64,000 nucleotides of DNA. It comes from Chitinophaga pinensis. GTDB taxonomy: Bacteria > Bacteroidota > Bacteroidia > NS11-12g > UBA955. The DNA is taken from NCBI GenBank assembly GCA_945877575.1, contig CAMDUE010000003.1, positions 24,174 to 88,173 of the forward strand. The letters are read 5' to 3'. The position numbers and the translations under genes were made by a program. Under the pieces are notes generated by a model. It worked only from the letters and a program-made list of their open reading frames with translations, ran no database searches and was not told where the DNA came from. The stretch's first letter is position 1; every line of letters begins with the position of its first letter. Below, one piece after another: positions 47,664-58,100 of this stretch.

Positions 47664-49590
47664 ATGCTAAATCAGGCCAATCCCAATTTTCACCCATTTG
47701 TTCCGAAAGTTCTTTCTTGAGTTTAGAACGGACATTTCTAACGTATTGCATATTCAAATTCAAAAGATTCGCAATGTCTTTGGGAGCATTATCCAGAATA
47801 GACAAAACCAAAATTTTATAAGAAGTTGAATTCATTTCGGTCAGTGATGGGAACTTTTCAGTTAAATATTGGTACTTCTCAAAAATATTATACTCCTCAA
47901 TGGTTTCTCCTTCTGTGGGTAATTCTACACCCTTAAGTCGTTCCAACTCAATTTTAATGTCTACCATAGTTGGATTATTTGACAAATTTGAATTCTTAAT
48001 TTTGAGTATCAACTCGTCTATTTTAGTGAGAATCAACTTAGAAGTAAAGACCGTGTTTTGTTGTCTTTCTTGGTTTTGTTTTAACATTTCTAATTCTTTC
48101 TCTTTCAACTCCGATTCGAGTTGTAAAATACTCAATTCCTTCTTTTTATTGACATTGAATTGATATAAAAACAAGGCTGTAGATATAAGTAAGGCTCCAA
48201 AAACTACAGAAAGAGCTAATAACCAATTGCCTTTGATCTCCGCTTTTTCGATTTGATATTTTTGTTGATCTAGTATCTGTAGAATTCGAACTTTTTCCAT
48301 TTCCTGTTGGATATTGGAATTCTTGATTTCATCACTCACTTGGCTCATTCTTAACATAAACTTATCGCTTATTTGTTCCCAATTTTTAGATTCAACTATT
48401 TTACCTTCCGATTTCTTGATGGAGCTAAAAATATTAGAATAATTCGCTAGAAGCAAATAATTAGTTTCAGAGGGTATAATTTTCACGTACTCTTTGTGGA
48501 ATTCATCAAAACTAACCTTAAATAACCCCTTTGAAAGTCCGAACTTTATTCCTTCTATGTGATCTGCAACACTGCTCGGTTGATTATTGTAAATGAAAGC
48601 TAAATTCTCTGTATATAACTTTTCAAATCCGTTCAAATCGTTAATCGCTCTTAAATACCTACCCTTCATGAAAAGATAAAAACTTTTTATATGATCATCT
48701 ATCTCAAAATTTTCAACAGAATCTAATTGTAGTTTTGCCTCATTAATATCTGCATTGGAAACCAACAAAGCTGATACATAATTAAGCCTGAATAATTGGG
48801 CCACGTCTCTCATTCCAGTAGAAGAAGACATTAAATCTACATTCTGTTTAACTATATTAATGACTTCTTTATACTTTCTTTCTGAGTTCAAGGATGCCAA
48901 TAAATTGGTATAAAGAACTTGCTTATACTCATCGGTCCTGAAAGAAAATAAAGTAGCCTGTGAAAAACAATTGGAAGATGCCCCGTAGAATCCGACATTA
49001 TAATAAGCTGAACCCAAATTTATTAAGATCGTTTGTCTATAAAACGTATCTTTTCCTTTGATAGAGAAATTCAATGCATTCTTTAATACAGATATAGCAC
49101 TGTCTATTTTAGACTCTCTGAACAACATACTGCCCGTTAAAATATCATCTGACAGTTTGTTGTTAACTGAAGCAAAGGGCTCAAAAGGCAACCTTTTACT
49201 ATGCCAATACCATGCTTGTTGCATGTTGTCTGAGTCAAAGGCAATGTTCTTTTGAAGTGAAAAATAATAACAAAGAAATTTGGGGTCAGGTTTGGATTTG
49301 GCGAAATTGGTTAGTTTTTTCAGTAATTTATCAGCAGAGTCCACTAAACCAAAGGTCTCGGCCAACTGTTTATATTTGTTTAGAACAAATTCAGTGCGTT
49401 TAATTACGTCTGTTTGATCTTCAAAATGCCCCCAAATGCTGTCTACATTGGTGCACTTTTTTTTCATGTATAATTCAGAATCTATTTTTGAATTATCACC
49501 ACATTTAAACATTAAAAAAGTTAACAACAAGAAGACAAAGAAATTTTGCCTGTAGCCATTTGAAGTATCTTTTAACCAAAGCAAATTCAT
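47662..49590 (-). CDS. TPR sensor protein with membrane helix and LuxR-type HTH
   Basis: A 642-residue protein with an N-terminal signal/lipobox-like sequence (FVFLLLTFLMFKCGDNS), a periplasmic region of TPR helices (about 60-440), one membrane helix (WLLALSVVFGALLISTALFLYQF, about 452-476), a coiled coil and a cytoplasmic C-terminal helix-turn-helix (DNAPKDIANLLNLNMQYVRNVRSKLKKEL). This one-component layout, common in Bacteroidota, couples a periplasmic TPR domain to DNA binding. I start at the ATG at 49590; an upstream TTG (49620) is possible. It is divergent from the LytTR gene over 175 bp with repeated motifs, and is possibly a regulator of the neighbouring surface protein. Confidence 0.8.
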   Translation of the reverse strand: MNLLWLKDTSNGYRQNFFVFLLLTFLMFKCGDNSKIDSELYMKKKCTNVDSIWGHFEDQTDVIKRTEFVLNKYKQLAETFGLVDSADKLLKKLTNFAKSKPDPKFLCYYFSLQKNIAFDSDNMQQAWYWHSKRLPFEPFASVNNKLSDDILTGSMLFRESKIDSAISVLKNALNFSIKGKDTFYRQTILINLGSAYYNVGFYGASSNCFSQATLFSFRTDEYKQVLYTNLLASLNSERKYKEVINIVKQNVDLMSSSTGMRDVAQLFRLNYVSALLVSNADINEAKLQLDSVENFEIDDHIKSFYLFMKGRYLRAINDLNGFEKLYTENLAFIYNNQPSSVADHIEGIKFGLSKGLFKVSFDEFHKEYVKIIPSETNYLLLANYSNIFSSIKKSEGKIVESKNWEQISDKFMLRMSQVSDEIKNSNIQQEMEKVRILQILDQQKYQIEKAEIKGNWLLALSVVFGALLISTALFLYQFNVNKKKELSILQLESELKEKELEMLKQNQERQQNTVFTSKLILTKIDELILKIKNSNLSNNPTMVDIKIELERLKGVELPTEGETIEEYNIFEKYQYLTEKFPSLTEMNSTSYKILVLSILDNAPKDIANLLNLNMQYVRNVRSKLKKELSEQMGENWDWPDLA

Positions 49591-49610
49591 TGCGCTAAGG
49601 TAGTCGAGAA

Positions 49611-49662
49611 AAATCGACAATCATAACTTTCCATAACTTTAAATATAAATTATGGTCGATTT
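49611..49662. promoter_or_regulatory. Dyad plus CATAACTT repeats between divergent regulators
   Basis: AAATCGAC (49611-49618) pairs with GTCGATTT (49655-49662), and CCATAA (49631-49636) with TTATGG (49650-49655). Inside lie two direct CATAACTT copies at 49622-49629 and 49632-49639, exactly 10 bp apart. Such nested symmetry in a divergent promoter region suggests an operator. The binding protein is unknown; the LytTR and TPR-HTH proteins on either side are candidates. Confidence 0.45.
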
Positions 49663-49765
49663 GTTCCTAACAACATAATCCAACATAAGAAATATGATGT
49701 GTTATTAATAAGGTAATTTACAATTACGATGTTTGTGTGAGATACCAAAATACAACTGTGAAATT

Positions 49766-50464
49766 ATGCTAAAAATTTGCCTTATTACTCTTGAATCTAA
49801 AACATCCAAATGGAAACAATTTTCACTTGAATGCAGTCAATCCATTTCGATTATTAGCGAATGTCATGTTATAGATTGTGAGAGAGAAATTTCACAAAAT
49901 AAAAAGGCGATGATAATACTTGACACTGAAAACATGTCAGAAGAATTAATAACCACGTATTTAAAAAAATTCAATTCATCGTATTTGCTAATCATTGATC
50001 CTTTGCATATCTGGGCATCGTTAATCATTAGAAATCAAAATGATTTTCAAGTCAATGATTATGTGCAGACAATAGAAAACACGGCAGATTTGGAATCTTG
50101 CATTGAAAGATGCAAAAAATCATTGGAAATTGACCAAACCGACATGGTTGTAGGTGAGTATTTTGTTGTGAAAGACCGAGGGGAAAGCACTTTTATAAAC
50201 CTCAATAATATAACAGTCTTAGAAGGATTAGGTGCCTACACCAAAGTACATTCAGTAAATAAACAGTACATTGTTTCTAAGAACTTAAAAAAGTTGTTAG
50301 AGCAACTACCCAAGTGTTTCATTAGAACGCATCGGTCGTTTGCCGTTCATATTAAACACATAAACAGTCTTTCTGGAAATCAAGTTTTGCTTCACAACGG
50401 TGAAACAGTAAAAGCATCAAAATCTGGCAAAAAAATACTCATATCCAGATTCTCTATTGCTTAA
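49766..50464 (+). CDS. LytTR-family DNA-binding regulator with atypical N-terminal domain
   Basis: A 232-residue protein whose C-terminal 105 residues are a LytTR domain: YFVVKDRGESTFINLNNITVLEGLGAYTKVH, KNLKKLLEQLPKCFIRTHRSFAVHIKHI and VLLHNGETVKASKSGKK. The N-terminal 120 residues have the length and strand order of a receiver domain (ICLITLES, MIILDTENM), but the paired acidic residues and the usual Lys are not recognisable, so phosphorylation is doubtful. I use the ATG at 49766; an upstream TTG at 49733 is less likely. No histidine kinase is adjacent. Confidence 0.82.
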   Translation: MLKICLITLESKTSKWKQFSLECSQSISIISECHVIDCEREISQNKKAMIILDTENMSEELITTYLKKFNSSYLLIIDPLHIWASLIIRNQNDFQVNDYVQTIENTADLESCIERCKKSLEIDQTDMVVGEYFVVKDRGESTFINLNNITVLEGLGAYTKVHSVNKQYIVSKNLKKLLEQLPKCFIRTHRSFAVHIKHINSLSGNQVLLHNGETVKASKSGKKILISRFSIA

Positions 50465-50484
50465 CTTTACATCTTTAAAGCAAT

Positions 50485-51747
50485 ATGCATGAAAGCTTAA
50501 ATTGGATTAACTTATTTATCGCTACTTTAGGCTTATTTGCCGCATTCTATCTATTCTTTGCGGGAAAGGAAAACCCCTACCTTTCAAAACTGCTGTCAGT
50601 TATTATTTTCACCTTATGCATTAGAAACTTTTCTCAAGGGCTGATAAACACCAATCTGATCAATTTCTCTATTTTCCCATTTTATTTGTTTATCGGATTT
50701 CAATTTATAATCCCCGCAAGTATTTTTCTTTACCAAAGAGCCTTACTGCATGATGAACTCGAATGGCAAAATAAAAATTATTGGCACTTCCTACCAGGAA
50801 TAATCGGTTTTCTTATTGCGTTGATTAGTTTTTTCATTTATCAACAGCAACCTATAACTACACAAACAGACTTTATTTATGATCAATCAGTACAGGAATT
50901 AAAACTGCTGATTCACGCCAAATATTTACATTTAGTGTGGATGACCATCGCTTTGCCTTATATATTTTTAAGCTACAAAATTTTCATCAAGGCTATTTCA
51001 CAGGGCACCTTCTTGGGAAATCACGGTAAAGAGTTTGGAATTTGGATTTTAGCACAGATGATTCCGTTTACCTTGTTTTATGTATTAATCAGTAAAGAAG
51101 TTTTTTCAGCGTTTTTAGAGGATAGATTAATATACACAAACACTCAACACCTCATTATTAAGAATTTATATCTGTTAATGATGGTGGTTTACGTTTGGAT
51201 CAAACCTCAAATCTTAATAGGATTACCCAATTGGAGAATAATAAAGAAAACAACTCCAAATAGCTTTCCTAACCATTTAGAAATCGCTGGTTGGAAAAAT
51301 CCAACAAGCGATCAAAATAAATTTACTGCAAATACCGATCTCACACTGATCATGGAAACCATTCAAGTATATGCTTGCACCAAATCAGAGTTTAACAGCG
51401 ATGAATTCACCATTGAAGACCTTAGTATTAATACCAAAATACCGGTACATCACTTGAAATTTTTATTCAGATACTATCAGGATTTTGGCTTTCATGGATT
51501 TAAGAATTTCATCAGAATGATCAAAGTAATTGACTTGCTTTCAAAAAAACAACACCATTCTCATACCATCGAATCTCTTGGTGAATCTGCAGGATTCGGT
51601 TCAAATAGCACCATGCTTCGAACCTTTAAAAAACATTTGGGATTATCACCCAATGACATAATTCAACATCTTCAAACCGAAGATGTTACCAACCAAACAA
51701 ACAACAACAAACTAAGCAATATATGCAAACTAATTCCTACAGCATAA
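50485..51747 (+). CDS. AraC-family regulator with N-terminal 7TM membrane domain
   Basis: A 420-residue protein with about seven hydrophobic helices in the first 240 residues (LFIATLGLFAAFYLFF, FYLFIGFQFIIPASIFLY, FLPGIIGFLIALISFF and others). A C-terminal AraC double helix-turn-helix follows (about 305-405, including FTIEDLSINTKIPVHHLKFLF and IESLGESAGFGSNSTMLRTFKKHLGLSP). This membrane-bound AraC layout is frequent in Bacteroidota. The signal is unknown. It lies 20 bp after the LytTR gene and probably shares its transcript. Its 3' end overlaps an antisense reading frame by 76 bp. Confidence 0.85.
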   Translation: MHESLNWINLFIATLGLFAAFYLFFAGKENPYLSKLLSVIIFTLCIRNFSQGLINTNLINFSIFPFYLFIGFQFIIPASIFLYQRALLHDELEWQNKNYWHFLPGIIGFLIALISFFIYQQQPITTQTDFIYDQSVQELKLLIHAKYLHLVWMTIALPYIFLSYKIFIKAISQGTFLGNHGKEFGIWILAQMIPFTLFYVLISKEVFSAFLEDRLIYTNTQHLIIKNLYLLMMVVYVWIKPQILIGLPNWRIIKKTTPNSFPNHLEIAGWKNPTSDQNKFTANTDLTLIMETIQVYACTKSEFNSDEFTIEDLSINTKIPVHHLKFLFRYYQDFGFHGFKNFIRMIKVIDLLSKKQHHSHTIESLGESAGFGSNSTMLRTFKKHLGLSPNDIIQHLQTEDVTNQTNNNKLSNICKLIPTA

Positions 51748-52067
51748 ACAATAGGAAATGAGTTAATTTGATATATTTTACGGGATCTAAATGCATAAAC
51801 ATAATACAGCGATAAAACAGATACTGGCTGTATCAGGAGAGAAACCCAAAAATTGGTTTTCAGTCCAACAAGCATTACAAAAATAGAAACAACATAAAAT
51901 GCTATAGCCGCATTCCGTTTTAGTTTTCGGTTCGAACTTTTTGAGACTCTTTTTTCTTGCGGTTCGTTAATAGCAGCATTCATAATTACTCTAGATGTTT
52001 GAATGATTAAAAAAGAAAGGGGCTGGTTAACCAAATCAAGAACCTTCGCCCCTCCTTTTTCATTCAC
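51672..52067 (-). CDS. Possible small membrane protein, three helices
   Basis: A 131-residue frame with a basic segment (KRVSKSSNRKLKRN) followed by three convincing hydrophobic helices (IAFYVVSIFVMLVGL, FWVSLLIQPVSVLSLYYVYAF, VYAVGISLHILLSLLLFVWLV). A shorter start at the ATG at 51983 (103 residues) is equally possible. It fills the otherwise empty 440-bp gap between the AraC gene and the PKD protein but runs 76 bp antisense into the AraC coding end. No family is recognised, and it could be spurious. Confidence 0.45.
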   Translation of the reverse strand: MNEKGGAKVLDLVNQPLSFLIIQTSRVIMNAAINEPQEKRVSKSSNRKLKRNAAIAFYVVSIFVMLVGLKTNFWVSLLIQPVSVLSLYYVYAFRSRKIYQINSFPIVYAVGISLHILLSLLLFVWLVTSSV

Positions 52068-52168
52068 CTGATACCAAAGTTAATCCAAGACTTATCATGT
52101 ACACACCCTCCACAGAATGCCTGCGTTAAATCTTATTCTATCTTATGAAAATATAGCTAAAATGACGA

Positions 52169-52188
52169 AAGTTATGCTACCATAACTT
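52169..52188. repeat. Inverted repeat AAGTTATG/CATAACTT at the end of the PKD gene
   Basis: A perfect 8-bp inverted repeat with a 4-base spacer overlaps the stop codon of the 2640-residue gene. The right arm is the same CATAACTT found twice at 49622-49639. No T tract follows on either strand, so it is not a classical terminator. Confidence 0.4.
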
Positions 52189-55100
52189 ACCTCAAAAGCT
52201 GAAATACCACTTGCTCTGAACCTCGCAACAATCTATTTCCGCTTTTATACTTATACTCATACATGATGATATAACTACCTGATTGAACCATATTTCCACC
52301 GAAAGTCCCATCCCAACCCAGGTCGTTTTCAGTACCTTCAAATAACTTCTCTCCCCATCTGTTGTAAATGTAATAAGTAAGTTCCTCCACATTATACACA
52401 ATGGGCCTAAAGTAATCATTCTTACTGTCTGAATTTGGAGTAAATGCCGTTGGACAATAAACCCTGCAATTATGATCTCTAAATTCAATATTCAAACTAT
52501 CTGCTGCTACTCCACATATGTTTGTTGCCGTTACCCAATAAAGTCCTGGCTTTACAATTCTTCGAGCAGGTAGCACACTTCCATCGTCCCAAACATATTG
52601 CGTGTTCCAATTATCTATGCTCAGCTCCAAAAGTTCGTCTTTACATAAAATACTATCAGCGCCTAAATTCACCCTAGGATAAGGATATATCCAAGTAGTT
52701 TGACTGGAACTATCTGTGCAACCATTTACAGTTATGATATACCTGATGGTATCCTTCCAAAGTACAGTTGGAATCAGATCAGATCCAACCATATTTTTGC
52801 CGTAAAAAACACCACCCAGAGTATTAGGTGTCATTACATAGTTTCCGGAACCCTCACAATAATATTCTCTCAATGGAGCAAATAACGGATCTGGCATGGG
52901 TTTAACAAAAACCGCTCGACTTACCGAATCAAAACATCCAACAGAACTCTCCACCGTCAAATAAATTCGTTTGAAACCTGGCGACAAAAACCGATAATTG
53001 ACATTTGAGGTTATTTCCGATTTCTCCGTATTAATATTCCACCATTGCCTAATTAAACTGAATGAATCGGTACTCAGATTGTTGAAAACGTATTGATTTT
53101 GGAACAAACATTGAGCGCTGTCATTGATTCCTATCAGGGCCGTAGGACGTGGATAAACACGAACCACTCGAACAGCGCTGTCGATACAACCACTATCTGA
53201 AACATTAACCAATCTGATGGTCTTAAACCCAGAATTTGAATAGGTTTTCGCTTCTACAGAACCACCATTCATTCTTGCATCTCCTTCGTCTAAGTTCCAA
53301 TGATGTGCAATGATCTTTCCGCGGCTAATGTTGCTGTTTGCAGTGAATATGTAATTCTGTGCATTAATGCATTGATCACTATCATTCCATAATAAAACGC
53401 TTTTCGGGTTGGGATTTACAAAAAGAAATTGAGTCATGGAGTCCATACATCCCAAGTCAGAATTGGCAACCAATCGCACAAAATGACTTCCGGTATCAGC
53501 AAAGGTATATTTTTGATCAGTGTTTGACTTCACAAAAGTCTTGCCCCCAAAATTCCATGTCAAATCAAACTGTCCCTCCAGAATACTTGAAGTATTCAAG
53601 AAAATGAAATCTTGATCTCTAAAACACTGTCCTTCATCATTTGTATAAAATGAAACTTCGGGCATGGCCCCTACCCTTACCCATTGAGTTCCTGTATCGG
53701 CACATCCATGATTGGTGATTGCCCTCATAACAATGGGATATCTTCCATGTTTTGAATACTTATGTGTGACCTCATAACTCGTATCTTTAAAACCGTCCCC
53801 AAAATCCCACTGTCCCCAAGAAACACCGTATTTCACCCGGGTATAATTGGTGATATCAAATAGATTCTGTCGCAAACATTGAAGCGTATCATTTATAGTA
53901 AATTCAATGATGGGATGCGGATGTGCAACAACCCAACGATTCTGGGAATCTATGCAACCTTGATCAGAGGTCTCTATCAATTTCACCCAATAAAAGGAAT
54001 CCTTTAGAAAAGAATGAGAAAACTTCTTTGCGTTGGTAGTAAATCCATCCATAAGTAGCCATTGCGAAGTCATACTACCCTCATCAATCACACTATTAGC
54101 ATTAAAGTCAAATTTATTGCCAAACAAACATTGCTCTGAATCATTGACCGCTATTCGGGGGACAGGCATAGGATTTACCCTAACCACTCGTGAAACAGTA
54201 TCGATGCAGCCGTGATTGGATTTGGCCCTTAAAAATGCCCGTTTAAATCCACTAAATGAATAGAAGTAACCTGGCGACGTTAAATTAAAGGTATCTCCAA
54301 TGCTGCCTTCTCCCAAATCCCACCAAAAGGTCATGCTTCCAAACTTGACCTTAGATGTATTGGTGAACTTGTAATAATTCTGCTCCAAGCACTGTGCCGA
54401 ATCGTTGTAGGTAAAACCAGCAACGGGCATTGGCCAGACATTCAAACCCCTTGAAACAGTATCAATACAGCCATGGTTGCTGGTTGCTTGCATTGCCACT
54501 CTATAATATCCGTCGTTGGCATATGAATGAGAAACCGTCGAAGAATTCAACCAAACATTTCCATCACCAAACTGCCAATCATAAGACATGGTTCCGTATT
54601 TGATTTTGCTAACAGCATTGAATTTGAATTGATTGTTCAGCAAACATTGGGAATCATTGACAATATTAAAAATCGGTGAAGGCTTAGGGAAAACGATAAT
54701 TTTGCGATCCATGGAGTCTATACACCCAAAATCGCTTTTAGCTACCAATCGAATCTGATGGGTGGTGTCAGCCGAAAACGCCAAACTTATTGTATTCTCG
54801 GTGCGCACGGAATCTGTTTTATATTTCCATACCACACTGCTCGAACCAACTGGAATAGTGGTCTGATTAGTAAAAACAAACCTTTGATTATTAACACATT
54901 GATCACTATCATTAATACTGAAGGCCGGCAAAGGCATGGCTCTAACAAATACATTTTTTCGCAGTGAATCACGACAACCATGCACGGTTTGTGCTATCAA
55001 TCGAACCGAACGATTGCCGTAATTATTGTAGATATGGCTCACGGAAGAACCTGAATCTCCTAAACCATCGCCGAAATTCCAGTAAGCCTTAATTCCGCCT

Positions 55101-58100
55101 CGAGAATCAGTACTATTGTTCGTGAATTTAAATTGATTCTGTTTCCAACATTGACTGCTATCATTGATAGTGAACCGAGGAACCGGCATATCAACCACAT
55201 TCACGCGCTTTTGAACAGTATCCTTGCATTGAAACGCAGAAGTAGCTATCAATCGAACGTTCCAATAGCCAGTATCCGGATAACTGGTGGTTGGAGAAGT
55301 CAAAGTGGATTGACTCTGATTGCCCAAATCCCACAAATACGACAGATTGCCCCAGAAAATCGATGATGAATTTGCAAATTCAAAATATTGATTTTTAATG
55401 CATTGAATAGAATCATTCACCACAAAATCAGCCTTGGGCATAGGCAGTAACCGCACTGATTTGAACAGCGTGTCAGAACATCCTTGGTCTGTTTGAGTTC
55501 GCAGCATAGCCCACTGATATCCCGTATCATTATATGAATGCTTGACGCTTCCGCTGGCATTAATCACGGTACTTTGAATGCCATCGCTGTATGTCCATTG
55601 AGCGGTATAACTTCCTTTTTTGAGGGACGATAAATCGTTGAAAGTAAACTCATTACCTCTAAAACATTGCCAAGCTTTGTCGATTCCAAAGTTGGGCACA
55701 ACCGATGGTAGAATTTTGAATTTACTAAATACCGTATCCCTGCAACCAAAATTCGAAACCGATATCAATCGCATTGCATATGCGCCTGTATCGTTAAATC
55801 GATGAGAGATATTGGTGGTGGTATAATTGGCATAGGGATTTTGATTTCCAAGCATCCATTGCGAGGTTGTTGAACCCACCTTTATGGTAGAAGCATCAGA
55901 AGTCTTCAGGGAGTGTTGCGTAAAACACTGCACTGAATCTGCCGTGAATTGAATTTTTGCTTGTGGAATATGATGTACAAATGTCCATCTTGAAACACTA
56001 TCCTTACATCCATGGATGGTTCTCAATTTTAGTTTGACCCAAAAATTATCTGGATAATTATACTTGTGTTTTTGTTGCCATCCCCCGAAAAAAGAAGAAT
56101 CATCGTAATTCCATAAAACACTGTCAATGGCCTGTTTGGAGGTACTGCTGTTTAAAAAACGGCTAGAATCCCCATAACACACGCCGGCAACACTAAAATT
56201 TGGAACTGGCCTTGAAAAGATCAACACATTTCGGCTGGCAGTTTCGAAACAACCCGCTGAATTACGCACCACCAAACTTACCGTGTAATTTTGATCAGCA
56301 GCATAAGTTTTCAATGGGTTCAAAGCACCGCTGCGACTGCCATCTCCAAAGGACCAATTGCGGTAATCTATGTAATCATTAAACGCCTCTGTAGAATCAT
56401 AAAACTGAGTTGACTCACCAATACAAGTGGATGTAAAGTTAAAATACGCTGAAGGAGGCGGTGAAACCTTCACCGTTCTATCTACCGTATCAACACATCC
56501 GTTGTTTGAAATCACTATGTGCCTAACTGAGTAGGTGCCTGTGTCTCCCCATTGCTTTGGCGGATGCAACTTGTCGCTGCCCAAAGATGTATCACCGAAT
56601 GTCCAAATACTTTCAGAAACATATCCGGTATTCAAACTGGTGATATCATAAAATTGTGTGGAATAGTTACGGCAATTGGTTACCCAAAACATATTGGCCT
56701 GAGGCTTTTCCCAAACTTCCACTGTGCGTTTCATGGTTTTAGAAGTATCTGGATAAATGGCTTCGCACACCTTACTGTTTCCATTGATCACAAAAGTTCC
56801 CCTTGCAACTAACTGAGGATAATAAAATCCGTACCCCTGAAAACTCAACGTTACATTACTATCACTTTTGGTGGTTAATACATTGTTATTCTTATCGTTA
56901 AAACGCCAAATATACTCATCAGCATTTCGACTTAAATTATCAAATTTGACCTTCAGCGGTTCACAACCTACAGAATCTGATAAAAAATTAAATTTTGGTT
57001 CCGGCCCCACAACCACCATCAATTTTCTCGCTGTATCCGTGCAACCCCTGTTGTTTCTCACTATCTGAACTATGGGGTAATCGCCTGTTGCAAAATACCG
57101 ATTCGGATTTTCAAACAAACTTTTTGGATAGGTGCCACCAAAGGTATAATCCCAAACGGTTATAACATCCCCCGAAAGCGAAGCCCCAGAAGTATCAGAG
57201 ACTCGGGCCGTTGAACTGATTTTTAGGGTTTGAGGACACAAAACAGTATCAGAGGGTAAGTTAAATCCTGCATAAATACCTGAAACATTTAAAACCAGGT
57301 GGTTCTTCAATGTATCTGTACAACCCATACTGTCTTTTACTGCCATAGAAATGGCATACACACCGGGTTTGTGGTATGTGAACACTGGAACCTTACCCAA
57401 ATACTGATATCCTGCGCCATTGCCCAAATCGTACTTAATTTGTTCTTTGCCCGCTTGATAACGCTGCGGATTGCTGAAAATACCGGCAGAATTCTGCTCC
57501 AAATGGAAATATTTGGTGTTTTCCGTAAGCCTAAAACTATCTACTTCAGCACAGATTAAGGTCTTATTTACAAAAAGTTCAGGTTTAAACCCAATGGATA
57601 TGTAGCGCTCCTCATATATGGTGCAACCATTGGGATGAACCGCTGTCAGCCGAACCCAATAAGAACCAGATTTCTTATAAGAATGTCTTACGGTATCAAC
57701 TTTGGTAGTAGTGAACGTCCGTGAATCCCCAAAATCCCAAGTAAACTTAATACCTGCGGCTTGAGCAGTGTCCTTGACCCTGAACCATATTGAATCACCG
57801 GCACAAAAATGCAGGGAATCAGCAAACTGAGTATTGAATTTGGCATCCAACTTGGTCACTTTAAGTGCCTTGTGGTACCAAGCAGTGTCTCGGCAAACAT
57901 TGCCTGCGGTATCCGAACCATTTTCAATGACCAAACCGATGCTTACATATCCGTTTGAATCACCCACGGGCACACCCACTCTGTAGTTGTATGCATAACT
58001 ATTTTGTATCCAATTACTGTCAAAATTAGAGGTATTGCGAGCTTGCAGTGAATCCCACATTACCCACCAATTGAGCTTTTTACAAACAGGCTCTGATTGA

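Noticed and set aside
47612..47821. 69-codon plus-strand frame after the barrel gene
   Set aside because: It runs through the bidirectional terminator and antisense to the TPR-HTH gene, with low-complexity composition. It has no initiation context beyond overlapping a stop.
52930..55735. Regular 255-bp spacing considered as a CRISPR or recent DNA repeat
   Set aside because: The periodicity is in the protein (PKD-like units). The DNA copies are divergent and wholly inside one reading frame.
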